Part shown: positions 1-8,451 of the stretch, one piece after another
Layout: each line of letters starts with the position of its first letter
Numbering within the stretch: position 1 is the stretch's first letter
From: Streptosporangium sp. NBC_01495
GTDB taxonomy: Bacteria; Actinomycetota; Actinomycetes; Streptosporangiales; Streptosporangiaceae
Direction: 5' to 3'
Length of the DNA: 64,000 nucleotides
Assembly (NCBI RefSeq): GCF_036250735.1
Contig: NZ_CP109431.1
Span: forward strand, 62,001-126,000
The notes under the pieces: model-generated
The model's input: only the letters and a program-made list of their open reading frames with translations
Told to the model about the DNA's origin: nothing
The model's database searches: none
Program-made: the position numbers and the translations under genes

Positions 1-1
1 G

Positions 2-121
2 CAGTGGCGTCGCGTCCAGGAGTACTACCTGGCCGCCATGCGGGATGGAACCTACCCCGAGCACCGGGCCGCGGAGTTTTGGGCCGCGCTGGATGCCGTC
101 GACGCCCGGCCCCCGCGCTGA
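2..121 (+). CDS. C-terminal end of an unidentified gene (partial)
   Basis: An open frame enters from the left edge and stops at 119-121 (TGA). It encodes 39 residues with natural-looking composition (QWRRVQEYYLAAMRDG then a short helix-like AEFWAALDAV stretch). No family can be recognised from so short a tail. It runs in the same direction as the operon that begins at 183, 61 bases downstream, and could be an upstream member of it. Confidence 0.5.
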   Translation, partial: QWRRVQEYYLAAMRDGTYPEHRAAEFWAALDAVDARPPR

Positions 122-182
122 GCCGACCTGAGCCCGTCGCCGACAACGATCGTGTCCTGTTCGAACGTCGAAGGAGCCTTTC

Positions 183-659
183 ATGCGCGCCTACATCGCC
201 GCCCCGCTGTTCAGCGAGGCGGAAAAGGACTACAACCTGCGCCTGGACCACCTGCTGCGCGAGCTCGGCCTGGAGACCTACCTGCCCCAACGCGACGGCG
301 GCGAAGCCGCACCCCTGATCCGGCAGGGACTGGACGAAGACGCCGTGCGCCGCCGCCTCTACGACGCCGACCGGGCCGCCATCGACGAGTGCGACCTGCT
401 GGTGTTCCTGCTGGACGGACGCGTCCCGGACGAGGGCGCCTGCGTCGAGCTCGGCATCGCCCACGCCCTGGGAAAGCCGTGTGTCGGCCTGCAGACCGAC
501 TGCCGACGCTTCGGCGGAACCGACTCCAACAACCTGATGATCGACTACACCCTCGTCTGGACCGCCCACTCCTTGGCGGAGTTCACCCAGCGCCTGAGCA
601 ACTGGCTCGCCCGCAACGCCGTCCCGCTCACCGCCACCAGCCAACCCCGCAACGGGTAA
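183..659 (+). CDS. Nucleoside 2-deoxyribosyltransferase-family protein
   Basis: 158 aa. It shows the features of the nucleoside 2-deoxyribosyltransferase fold: an N-terminal YIAAPLFSEAEKDYN segment (residues 4-18), then D78-G-R and VPDEGACVELGIA (81-93). In characterised enzymes the Glu of the xELGxA segment (here E89) is the nucleophile that forms the glycosyl-enzyme intermediate, so N-glycosidic cleavage or transfer is possible. The family also contains nucleotide N-glycosidases, so the exact substrate is open. AAGGAG lies seven bases before the ATG. The next gene follows after nine bases. It opens a run of sugar-phosphate genes, which fits release or exchange of a base on a pentose. Confidence 0.85.
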   Translation: MRAYIAAPLFSEAEKDYNLRLDHLLRELGLETYLPQRDGGEAAPLIRQGLDEDAVRRRLYDADRAAIDECDLLVFLLDGRVPDEGACVELGIAHALGKPCVGLQTDCRRFGGTDSNNLMIDYTLVWTAHSLAEFTQRLSNWLARNAVPLTATSQPRNG

Positions 660-668
660 GGAGCGACG

Positions 669-1583
669 ATGAATCTCGGCATCAACCTGTGTTTCGCGGT
701 CAAGCGCATGCCAGACCCCGAGGCGTGGGCGGCCTTCGTCCGCGACGACCTCGGCCTGGGCAGCGTCCAGCTCACCTTCGACCTCCTCGACCCCTGGTGG
801 TCTGAGCCCGAGCGCGGCCGCGTCATCTCCCGGATCCGCCAGGCCGCCGAGCGCCAGGACCTGAGCATCCACAGCGCCTGCGTAGGGCTGGCGCACTACG
901 TGCCCGCCGGGCTGCTCGATCCCGACCCTGACGCGCGCACCATGGCGCGCACCTGGTGGCTGCGCGCCATCGACGTGGCCGCCGAACTCGGCACCCGCGC
1001 GGTCGGCGGGCCACTGGGCAGCATGAGCGCCGATGACGCCACCCACCCCGGCCACGCCCGGGCCCGGTATGAGGACCTGGTGGAGTCGGTCGCGGTCTTG
1101 TGCCAGCGGGCACACCACGCCGGTCTGGGACACTTCCTGATCGAACCCACCCCGATAGTGCGGGAGATCCCCTCCACCATCGCCCAATGCACTCAGCTGA
1201 TCGCTGACCTGGACGCGGCCGGCGCCGCCAATGCCGCCTACACCCTCGATATCGGCCACACCGTGTACGAGCCGCTGTACGGGCCGGACGCCACCGTCCA
1301 GGAGTGGATCACCGGATTGGGTCGGCATATCGCCCTGGTGCACCTGGACAACACCGACCGCCACGGCGACCCGCACTGGGGATGGCCCGACCCCCGCGGA
1401 TGCGTGGACGTCACCGAGGTGGGAAGGCACCTGGCTGACGCGGGCCTGGCCGAGGTCCCGGTCATGCTGGAGGTCTTCCCCCGCTTCGAAGACGACGACG
1501 AAACCGTCCGGAATCTGATCGTCAGCTCCGTCACCCACTGCCGGCAAGCCCTGGCCACCGCGGCCACGGCGCCCGGAGCGTGA
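669..1583 (+). CDS. Sugar-phosphate isomerase/epimerase (AP-endonuclease-2-type TIM barrel)
   Basis: 304 aa. The translation matches the xylose-isomerase-like TIM barrel of sugar-phosphate isomerases and epimerases. Expected metal and substrate ligands are visible: E159 in FLIEPTP, D194 and H197 in YTLDIGH, H225 in LVHLDNTD, H236 in PHWGWP, and E268 near the C terminus in VMLEVF. Such enzymes interconvert ketoses or their phosphates using a divalent metal. TAAGGAGCGACG precedes the ATG. The stop codon overlaps the GTG start of a ribulose-phosphate 3-epimerase homologue, so the two probably act on the same sugar series. The specific substrate cannot be read from sequence. Confidence 0.8.
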   Translation: MNLGINLCFAVKRMPDPEAWAAFVRDDLGLGSVQLTFDLLDPWWSEPERGRVISRIRQAAERQDLSIHSACVGLAHYVPAGLLDPDPDARTMARTWWLRAIDVAAELGTRAVGGPLGSMSADDATHPGHARARYEDLVESVAVLCQRAHHAGLGHFLIEPTPIVREIPSTIAQCTQLIADLDAAGAANAAYTLDIGHTVYEPLYGPDATVQEWITGLGRHIALVHLDNTDRHGDPHWGWPDPRGCVDVTEVGRHLADAGLAEVPVMLEVFPRFEDDDETVRNLIVSSVTHCRQALATAATAPGA

Positions 1584-2311
1584 GCGCGATGCCACCTTCC
1601 CACCCACGGACCGTGTGGGCGAACAGCGCTCCGGGCAGGCTCCTCATCGAGGCCTCCCTGTGGTCGGCCGACCTGGGCGCCCTGGCGGCGGAGGTCGACC
1701 GGATGCAGCCACACGCCGACCTGTTCCACCTCGACGCCTCCGACAGCCGGTTCGTGCCCGAACCGCTGTTCTTTCCCGCGCTGCTCGCCCAGCTCAAGCC
1801 ACGCACCTGCGTGCCGTTCCACGTGCACCTGATGGCCTGCGAGCCCGTCACCCACATCGGCCGGTGGATCGAGGCGGGCGCCGATCTGATCTCCGTGCAC
1901 CTGGAAGCGGAAGATGCCCGGCACGCCCTGACGATGATCCGCGACCAGGACAAGGCCGCAGGGATAGCGCTGCGCCTGGACAGCGATCCCGCCCAGATCC
2001 TTCCCCTCCTGGACGTGGTCGACGTGATCGTGATGGTCGGCACGGCGCTGGGTACCAAGGGCACGGCCATGGACCCGGCCGCCCCGCGGCGCATCAGCGC
2101 GGTACGCGACCTGCTCACCTCTCAGCCCGCGGGCCGCACGGTGAGCGTGCTGGCCGATGGAGGAATCCGGACCGGCACCGTCCCGGCGCTGGTCGCCGCC
2201 GGCGCCGACGGTGTCGTCGCCGGATCGCTGTTGTTCGCCAGCGCCGATGCCGCTCAAACGGTCGCCTGGCTGCACGGGCACACCGGCCAGGCACGGCTGG
2301 CGGAGCAATGA
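1580..2311 (+). CDS. Ribulose-phosphate 3-epimerase homologue
   Basis: 243 aa starting at GTG 1580 (GTGA overlap with the previous stop). RPE-family features are visible: FHLDASD near residues 49-55 (H and D metal ligands), PFHVHLMACEP around 79-89, the ISVHLEAED strand at 104-112 and VLADGGIRTGTVPALVAAGADGVV near the C terminus, whose Asp is the usual catalytic acid. Family members epimerise D-ribulose-5-phosphate or related ketose phosphates such as allulose-6-phosphate. It is probably not the housekeeping copy because it sits inside a tightly coupled accessory operon. Confidence 0.85.
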   Translation: MSAMPPSHPRTVWANSAPGRLLIEASLWSADLGALAAEVDRMQPHADLFHLDASDSRFVPEPLFFPALLAQLKPRTCVPFHVHLMACEPVTHIGRWIEAGADLISVHLEAEDARHALTMIRDQDKAAGIALRLDSDPAQILPLLDVVDVIVMVGTALGTKGTAMDPAAPRRISAVRDLLTSQPAGRTVSVLADGGIRTGTVPALVAAGADGVVAGSLLFASADAAQTVAWLHGHTGQARLAEQ

Positions 2312-3108
2312 CGGGCCGCTGGGTGCTCAGCGTCGACCTGTGGGGCACCCTGATCACCTACGGCGACCGAGACGCCGAGGCGCGCTGGCGTATCCGCGAG
2401 TTCCACACCGCCATCACCGACTTCGGATACGTCCGCACCCCCGAGCAGGTCGAGGTGAGCGTCCGTCAGGCGCGCGCGGAGACCTTGGATCACCAGCGCA
2501 CCACCGGCCAGCAGCTCCCGGTGCGCGAACAGGTCAAGCAGCTGCTGAGCGGGCTCGGCTTAGCCGATGACGAACCTCTCGTTGACGTGCTCGTCATCCC
2601 GCACACCCACGCCGTGCTGCGGGCCTGCCCGGATGTGATCACCGGCGCGCACGCCGCGCTGCGCCAGGCCAAAAAGCGCGGCGCCTACCTGACCCTGACC
2701 TCCAACACCCTGGCCACCCCCGCCCAGGTGACGCAGCAGATCCTGGAGGGCCACCATCTGAGTGAACTGCTGGATGATGCCGTCTACTCCAGTGCCCTGG
2801 GCATCGCCAAACCCCGCCGCGAGGTCTTCGAAGCCGTCGCCGCACGCGCCGGCGTGCCGATCGAGTACGTCGTGCACGTGGGCAACGACTGGAGAACCGA
2901 CGTGCTCGGCGCGCTGGAGGCCGGGTGCCGCGCGGTGTGGTTCAACCCCAGAAAACGCCCCTCGCGGCCGCAGGCTCCCGACATCTGGGATCTGTCCCAG
3001 CTCGCCGAGGCCGCCGCCGACGCCCTGGGAATCCCCGCCGTCACCCCCCACGCCGCCGCGCAGGGCGGCGGCGGTAACGCGCATCCCGCGAAGGAAACAC
3101 CACCATGA
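2308..3108 (+). CDS. HAD-superfamily hydrolase with altered motif I
   Basis: 266 aa, coupled to the previous gene by ATGA. Motif I reads VDLWGTLITYGD (residues 9-20): the nucleophile D10 is present but the usual second Asp (general acid/base of phosphatases) is W12. Motif II is TLTSNT near 130, motif III is the Lys of IAKPRREVFE and motif IV is HVGNDWRTDVLGALEAG near 190. A helical cap lies between motifs I and II. HAD enzymes without the second Asp include haloacid dehalogenases, so simple phosphatase activity should not be assumed. By context it may act on a sugar phosphate or nucleotide of this operon. Confidence 0.8.
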   Translation: MTGRWVLSVDLWGTLITYGDRDAEARWRIREFHTAITDFGYVRTPEQVEVSVRQARAETLDHQRTTGQQLPVREQVKQLLSGLGLADDEPLVDVLVIPHTHAVLRACPDVITGAHAALRQAKKRGAYLTLTSNTLATPAQVTQQILEGHHLSELLDDAVYSSALGIAKPRREVFEAVAARAGVPIEYVVHVGNDWRTDVLGALEAGCRAVWFNPRKRPSRPQAPDIWDLSQLAEAAADALGIPAVTPHAAAQGGGGNAHPAKETPP

Positions 3109-4118
3109 TCGCCCCCGCTGCGGCAGGGCCCGCCGGGCACCGGCCGGACCTAGCCCTCGCACCAGGCCGGTTTCCGGTAGGGCCAGACCATCGGCCCACC
3201 GTGCGGTATATGTCGGATCTGCTGCGAGCCGCCCGCGACACCGCGATCGTCGTGCCCGACGCCGACAGCTTGGGCCGCGCCCTGGAGGCCGGTGAGGACC
3301 GGGTCCTGTACGCCGCCTACCGCGACATCCAACCGCCGCGCCGCGCGCTATCGCCTCCCGGCCCATCCGGGCCCGCAGGTGGAGGGGAGTTCGTCTACGC
3401 CGATCTAGTCCTCTATAGCGGTGGATCATTACCCGGTGGGGAGCCGGTGCGCTCGCTGGGCCACTGGAACACTCCTGCTCAGCTGGAGATCTTCCAGGTC
3501 ATCAGCGGCCAGGTGCTGATGATGACCGCCTGGCACGATACGCGAGGCCCTCACCTGTGTCATCAGATCGCCGGGCCGGGCGAGCTGATGAGTGTGCCGC
3601 TCGGCGCCGCGCACGTCACCTACGTCCTCAGCGAAGAAGGGGCCGCGGTCTTCAACATCTACACCGACCTGCCCGACCTGCCCGACTTGTCTGGTCGTGG
3701 GGGCGGGTCAGAGGGATCGGCGGCGGGCCGATCGGGTCACAGCAGCCGGCAGGCCGCATTGTCGCCCGAGCTGAAATATCGCGCCGAGCATCCCGTCCCG
3801 GCCCTCACCGGCATCCGGACACCGAACCCGCAGCCCGTCAGCCCCGCCGCTCAACCACGCGGGTGGGGTGAGCCGGTCGCCGCCGGCCCACCCCTCTGGC
3901 TCACCGAGCACTTCGCCGCCCGCGACGCCCGCGACCTGGCCGACTGGCACCTGCACGCGACGTGCGCAGACATCACGCTCCTGCGACAGGCAGCCGTACA
4001 CGCCGGGCCAGAGGCGTGGTTTTCCCGCCATCGCTCACCCGCCGAGCCCGTCCCTGTCACCCTTGACTCCGACGCCCTGCTCGGATCAGCGCCGCCGCCG
4101 AAGGAGAGCCGTTCGTGA
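3105..4118 (+). CDS. Cupin-fold protein
   Basis: 337 aa, ATGA-coupled on both sides. A single cupin core lies around residues 119-180: GHWNTPAQLEIFQVISG, then PGELMSVPLGAAHVTYVLSEEG. This arrangement resembles glucose-6-phosphate-isomerase-type and sugar-binding cupins, where the metal is held by His and Glu of the first motif and His of the second (H120, E128 and H170 are candidates). About 40 N-terminal residues and 140 C-terminal residues lie outside the core; the latter contains a low-complexity Ser/Gly stretch and an unrecognised region near the end. An isomerase or a sensor role is possible; the context suggests sugar-phosphate chemistry. Confidence 0.65.
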   Translation: MIAPAAAGPAGHRPDLALAPGRFPVGPDHRPTVRYMSDLLRAARDTAIVVPDADSLGRALEAGEDRVLYAAYRDIQPPRRALSPPGPSGPAGGGEFVYADLVLYSGGSLPGGEPVRSLGHWNTPAQLEIFQVISGQVLMMTAWHDTRGPHLCHQIAGPGELMSVPLGAAHVTYVLSEEGAAVFNIYTDLPDLPDLSGRGGGSEGSAAGRSGHSSRQAALSPELKYRAEHPVPALTGIRTPNPQPVSPAAQPRGWGEPVAAGPPLWLTEHFAARDARDLADWHLHATCADITLLRQAAVHAGPEAWFSRHRSPAEPVPVTLDSDALLGSAPPPKESRS

Positions 4119-5266
4119 GCGAGCCCACCGTCTTGAGCGACCTCGCCGCGACCCTGCAGCCCACCGACGGCGCGGCCCTCATCAGCGACACCTTCACCCA
4201 AGCCGCCGCCTCGGTACAGCTGCGCACCAACGTCGCCGAAGCCGCCGCGCACGCCCGCGACCTGCTGTGGTGCTACGCCCGCCCGCGAAAGTCGCGCACC
4301 CCCGCCTCCCGGCAACTGAGCGTGCACCGCACCCCGCACCTGAACACCCAGCGGCTGAACGCCCTGTTTTCCGCGGCCCCGCACCAGGAGATCGGCCCGG
4401 ACCTCACCGCCGCCGTCCTGCCCGCCGAACACGGCGCCACCCTGTACTGGGTCAAAGCCCACACGACACTCATCTGCGCCTCCGCCGACCTCGGCGAGGT
4501 GAACGCCTACTGCGCGAGCACCCAGGCGGCCACCTACTGGTGCTCGCGGCTGACCCGCCAAGCCATGACCGGACAACTTCTGGCCCACGGCGCGGTGTAC
4601 GCCCACGCCGCCGCCCTGTCCATCACCGGGCACGGCGTGCTCATCTGCGGGCCACGCGGCGCGGGCAAGACCACCACGCTGCTGGCGGCGCTACGCCACC
4701 TGGGCGCCGACTACGTCACCAACGACCGCCTGCTCATCTGGCCCGGCGCCGAACCCGGCGCCCAGCTCACCGCCTACCCCTGGCCTGACCGGATGCGCGC
4801 CGGTGTCGGCATGCTTAGCGCCATTCCCGACCTGGCCGACCTCGTCCCCGCCTCGGCCCAGCACCTGAGCACCGAGCAGTTGTGGGCGGTGCGAGAGAAG
4901 GTCAGCATCGCGCCGGGGGACTTTCCGCGGCTGCTGCACGGCGGAACTCTCGCCCCCTCGTGCCGCCCGCGCCTGATGGTGTGGCCGCACCTGGATCCCG
5001 CCCACGCCGGGGTGCGTGCCACCCCCGTGCCGCCGCACGAGGTAGCACGCACCCTCACCGCCACCCGCCTGTTCATGCGCGACCCCACCGGAGCTGTCAG
5101 CTCCCGCATCAACCACTGGCTGTTTCCCGCACCCGGCGACCCTCAGCACCTGAAAGTCGCCATCTCCGCGCTGGCCGAGCAGGTGCCCTGCTACCGAATC
5201 CAGACCACAGGAGAGCGGCGCGTCCTCGCCGAGCAGATCGCCACTTTGCTGGCGGCGATCCGATGA
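4115..5266 (+). CDS. HprK-like P-loop kinase
   Basis: 383 aa from GTG 4115 (GTGA overlap). A Walker A motif GPRGAGKT occupies residues 179-186, preceded by HGAVYAHAAALSITGHGVLI, which is the characteristic His-rich lead-in of HPr-kinase/phosphorylase-like domains, and followed by DYVTNDRLLIW. The N-terminal half lacks a recognisable domain. Homologues of this type occur next to NTP_transf_5 proteins in several lasso-peptide loci, where the kinase phosphorylates the peptide. Exactly that neighbour follows here (ATGA overlap at 5263). No peptide precursor or PqqD/protease gene is visible nearby, so the substrate may instead be a sugar or nucleoside. Confidence 0.75.
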   Translation: MSEPTVLSDLAATLQPTDGAALISDTFTQAAASVQLRTNVAEAAAHARDLLWCYARPRKSRTPASRQLSVHRTPHLNTQRLNALFSAAPHQEIGPDLTAAVLPAEHGATLYWVKAHTTLICASADLGEVNAYCASTQAATYWCSRLTRQAMTGQLLAHGAVYAHAAALSITGHGVLICGPRGAGKTTTLLAALRHLGADYVTNDRLLIWPGAEPGAQLTAYPWPDRMRAGVGMLSAIPDLADLVPASAQHLSTEQLWAVREKVSIAPGDFPRLLHGGTLAPSCRPRLMVWPHLDPAHAGVRATPVPPHEVARTLTATRLFMRDPTGAVSSRINHWLFPAPGDPQHLKVAISALAEQVPCYRIQTTGERRVLAEQIATLLAAIR

Positions 5267-6252
5267 CCGCCGAACATCACCCGGCACCCGCCACTGCCCC
5301 CACCGCCGCCCCCGCAGCCTCCGGGCTCACCTCCGCGGCCTCCGGTAACCGTGCCGCCGGCGACGCAGCGGCGGCGCGCGCCCTGTTGACTCTGCTGTGC
5401 CGTCCTCGGCGGCGCCGCATCGACCGATCCCAGCTCGCGCCCCTGCTCCCGCCACGTACCGGCTGGGGAAGCCTGCTGCATCACGCCATCGAGCACAAAC
5501 TCGTGTGCGTCCTGGCCGAAGCCCTCACCCACGCCGACCTGACGAAGCACGTGCCCACCCGGGTGATGCGTCACCTGCACGGCGTCTGGCGCGCCAATCA
5601 GCACAAGACGCACCTGTACCGGGCCGAAGCCGCGAAGATCACCCACGCCTGCCGAGGGATCCAGTTCGCCGCCTGTGGCGGCATCGCCGCCGAAAGCACC
5701 CTGTACGGCGGCAGCGGGACACGCCAGCTCAGCGACATCGACCTGCTCGTCACCGGCGCCGACCTCGACCGCACCCGCGACCTGCTCACCGAACTCGGCT
5801 ACCGGGCCGGTGCGCGAGGCACCCTGATCCGCCCCACCGGCGACCTCGTCCTCCCAGCTGTTCACGTCGATGTGACCAGCCGGCTGCCCGGCGATCCACG
5901 CGTCGACGACCCGGCCAGTCACCACCTCATGCAGGCCCTGCTGAGCCGCCGGGCCCGCCAGCCCATCCCCGGCCATCCCACGCCGCTACCGGTCCTCACA
6001 CCAGCCGACGCCTACCCCGCGGCGCTCCTGCGCCTGGCAGCGCCCCCGAAAACCGCCGCCGGACACCCGCTGAGCCTCTTCGCCGACACCGCCCACCTCC
6101 ACCCGCACACCGCTACCACCCCCCGCGCCGAGGCCGGGTGGACTCACCTCGCCGACCCCCTCTGGGCCCTCCTGCACGACGTCCTCGAACAAGGCTCGGC
6201 CGCGCTAGGCCAAACGCTCTTCGATCAGCCCGCGCAGGCAACCCGGACATGA
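5263..6252 (+). CDS. Nucleotidyltransferase of the NTP_transf_5 type
   Basis: 329 aa, start fixed by the ATGA overlap with the HprK-like gene. The polymerase-beta-like nucleotidyltransferase signature is clear: GGSGTRQLSDIDLLV at residues 149-163, with GGSG followed by D158-x-D160, then a helix and LGYRAGARG. A third carboxylate is probably in VHVDVTS. The N-terminal 30 residues are Ala/Pro-rich and disordered. The family is described as uncharacterised nucleotidyltransferases and often sits beside HprK-like kinases. It may nucleotidylate the product of the upstream kinase. An alternative in-frame start lies further upstream but would overlap the kinase extensively. Confidence 0.75.
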   Translation: MTAEHHPAPATAPTAAPAASGLTSAASGNRAAGDAAAARALLTLLCRPRRRRIDRSQLAPLLPPRTGWGSLLHHAIEHKLVCVLAEALTHADLTKHVPTRVMRHLHGVWRANQHKTHLYRAEAAKITHACRGIQFAACGGIAAESTLYGGSGTRQLSDIDLLVTGADLDRTRDLLTELGYRAGARGTLIRPTGDLVLPAVHVDVTSRLPGDPRVDDPASHHLMQALLSRRARQPIPGHPTPLPVLTPADAYPAALLRLAAPPKTAAGHPLSLFADTAHLHPHTATTPRAEAGWTHLADPLWALLHDVLEQGSAALGQTLFDQPAQATRT

Positions 6253-6289
6253 ACCCGGTACCCGAAAGACGACCCGCCAGGAACCTTCA

Positions 6290-6826
6290 ATGATCATTCA
6301 GATGGCCGGACTCCCCGCGACCGGCAAGAGCACCCTGGCCAACCACCTCGGCCGTGAACTCAACGCCCTGGTCTTGGACAAAGACCGCATACGCCACGCC
6401 CTGTTCGGCCCCGGCCACATCACCTACACCCGCGACCAGGACGACACCTGCGTCACCATGATGCTCCAGGCCGCGCAATTCGCCCTGACCACCGGCCTGT
6501 GCACCACGGTGATCATGGATGGCCGCACCTGCCTGCGCCGCTACCAAGTCGACCAGATCAGACAATTCGCCACCCGCACCGGTCAAGCGCTGACCTTCAT
6601 CGAATGCGTGTGCGCCGCCACCACCGCCCGCCGCCGCCTGGATCGCGACCGCGAACATGGCACCCACCTCGCCGCTAACCGTGACTACACCCTCTACCGG
6701 CATCTGCGCGCCACCGCCGAGCCGATCCCCGGCCCCAAGCTGCGAATCTGCACCGACGAACCCCTTGCCGACTGCCTGGCCCAGTGCCGCGACCATCTGT
6801 CGGGCCTTCTGGCCCCCGCCCGCTAG
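6290..6826 (+). CDS. P-loop kinase (AAA_33 / zeta-toxin-like small-molecule kinase)
   Basis: 178 aa. Walker A GLPATGKS occupies residues 7-14, followed by the LDKDRIRHALFG segment typical of this kinase group, and a lid-like ARRRLDRDREHG stretch near residue 115. The size and architecture match the APS-kinase/gluconokinase-like small-molecule kinases. The ATG is preceded by CAGGAACCTTCA. It lies 37 bases after the nucleotidyltransferase and 10 bases before the IMPase-like gene. The phosphate acceptor is unknown; a sugar or nucleoside of the operon is likely. Confidence 0.8.
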   Translation: MIIQMAGLPATGKSTLANHLGRELNALVLDKDRIRHALFGPGHITYTRDQDDTCVTMMLQAAQFALTTGLCTTVIMDGRTCLRRYQVDQIRQFATRTGQALTFIECVCAATTARRRLDRDREHGTHLAANRDYTLYRHLRATAEPIPGPKLRICTDEPLADCLAQCRDHLSGLLAPAR

Positions 6827-6836
6827 GAGACGCCCC

Positions 6837-7655
6837 GTGCACGCCCCCCTTCCCCCCATTGACCACCTGCTCGGCATCGGCCTGCACGCGGTGGCCCTGG
6901 CCGAAGCCCACCTGCTCACTCACCCACCCACGACGATCACCGACAAATCGGCCAAAGATCCTGTCACCGACGTTGACATCGCCATCGAACACCTGATCCG
7001 CGACCGCCTCCACCAGGCCATCCCGCAGGTGGCCTTCCTCGGTGAGGAAGAAGGCGGCAACCCCGACGCACCAACCCTGTGGGTGCTGGACCCGGTCGAC
7101 GGCACCGTCAACTACCACCGCGGCCTTCCCCTGTGTGGCATCTCCCTGGCGCTGATCCACCACGGCCGCGCCGTCCTGGGGATCATCTGCCTGCCGATGC
7201 TGAATCACCGCTACTGGGCCGCCGACGGCCACGGCGCCTGGCGGGACGGCGCCCCTATCGCCGCCTCCACCACCACCGACATGGATCAGGCGATCGTGGC
7301 CGTCGGCGACTACGGCTTCGGCGACGACGTCGCCGACCACAACGACGCCAGCTTCGCCCTCCACCGACACCTGGCCGCCAGTGCCCGGCGCGTGCGTATG
7401 CTCGGCTCGGCCGCCGTCGATCTCGCCCTGGTCGCCGACGGCACCCTGGACGCCTCCATCACGCTGTCCAACAAGCTGTGGGACATGGCCGCCGGATCCG
7501 TCATCGCCCGCGAAGCCGGCGCGCTCGTCATCGACCACGACGGTAGCGCGCATGGCCCCACCTCCCAGATGACCATCGCGACCGCACCCGCCCTGCGCGA
7601 GCCGATCCTCGCCGCCACCCGCCAGGCCACCGACGGAATTCTCCTGCGCACCTGA
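6837..7655 (+). CDS. Inositol-monophosphatase-family phosphatase
   Basis: 272 aa from GTG 6837, which has TAGGAGAC seven bases upstream; a longer in-frame start would run into the previous kinase. All metal-site motifs are present: DPVTDVD (41-47), FLGEEEG (68-73), LDPVDGTVNY (84-93) and KLWDMAAG with D216. The family removes phosphate from inositol, histidinol, fructose-1,6-bisphosphate or 3'-phosphonucleotides using Mg2+. Its place among kinases and epimerases suggests a late dephosphorylation step on a sugar or nucleoside phosphate. Confidence 0.88.
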   Translation: MHAPLPPIDHLLGIGLHAVALAEAHLLTHPPTTITDKSAKDPVTDVDIAIEHLIRDRLHQAIPQVAFLGEEEGGNPDAPTLWVLDPVDGTVNYHRGLPLCGISLALIHHGRAVLGIICLPMLNHRYWAADGHGAWRDGAPIAASTTTDMDQAIVAVGDYGFGDDVADHNDASFALHRHLAASARRVRMLGSAAVDLALVADGTLDASITLSNKLWDMAAGSVIAREAGALVIDHDGSAHGPTSQMTIATAPALREPILAATRQATDGILLRT

Positions 7656-7689
7656 GGGCCCGCCCGATCACCACCCAGGAGCCCCACCT

Positions 7690-8397
7690 ATGTTGATCAG
7701 CCTCGAAGGCCTCCCCGGATCCGGCAAAAGCACCCAGGCCGCCCTGCTGGCCGCGCACCTGCGCGCGAGCGGGCAAACGGTGGCGCACCTACCGGACCTG
7801 GCGACCCTGAACACCGACCCCCTCGGCGACGTCTTGTTCGACCTGTTCTCCTCCTGCGGCGATGTCTTCAAACGCCACGGCGATGTGATCACCGACACTC
7901 ACCTGGCCGCCGCGATCCGCGCCAACATCACCGCCACCCTCATCACCCCGGCGCTCGGCGACCACGACACCGTCATCGAAGACCGCGGCATCCACACCAT
8001 GTACTCCTACAGCCTGGCCTCCCTGCTGCACAACGAGCCACAGGACGGCGTCGACGGCGTCGAGGCCGTCATCGCCTGGCTCACCACCATCGGCTCTCTC
8101 ACCGGCCGTCAACCGGACCTGGCGATCTGGTTGCGACTCCCACCACCGCAGGCCATTCGGCGGGCTGTCGCTCGCGACGCCCGTCCCTTCACCGTGGAAC
8201 AACAGACCTACCTGCGCCACGTCGATACCGCCTATCGCGAACTGGCCGCCCGCGACGCCCGTTTGACCATCCTGGAGATCGACATCTCAGAATCGCCGCA
8301 GAGCGTCCACCAGCGCGTCTGTGCCGCCGTTCACGCCGCCAGCAGATCCTTACTCTCTGACACGGAAACCTCCTGCGCCCCCAGCGGCGCCCCGTAG
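7690..8397 (+). CDS. Thymidylate-kinase-like P-loop protein
   Basis: 235 aa. Walker A GLPGSGKST lies at residues 7-15, followed by a deoxynucleoside-kinase-like core with VIEDRGIHTMYSYS near residue 97-110 and a lid segment RAVARDARPFTVEQQ. Authentic Tmk has a DRY/DRYxxS motif at the same place; here it is EDRGIHTMYS, as in two paralogue-like genes at 26022 and 28859. It is therefore more likely a specialised nucleoside or nucleotide kinase than housekeeping dTMP kinase. CCACCT precedes the ATG with only a weak ribosome site. Confidence 0.75.
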   Translation: MLISLEGLPGSGKSTQAALLAAHLRASGQTVAHLPDLATLNTDPLGDVLFDLFSSCGDVFKRHGDVITDTHLAAAIRANITATLITPALGDHDTVIEDRGIHTMYSYSLASLLHNEPQDGVDGVEAVIAWLTTIGSLTGRQPDLAIWLRLPPPQAIRRAVARDARPFTVEQQTYLRHVDTAYRELAARDARLTILEIDISESPQSVHQRVCAAVHAASRSLLSDTETSCAPSGAP

Positions 8398-8451
8398 GCT
8401 GAGCTTTGCCTCATTGCCCGCACCGCACACCGCATCCCCTTTGGAGCCTTG

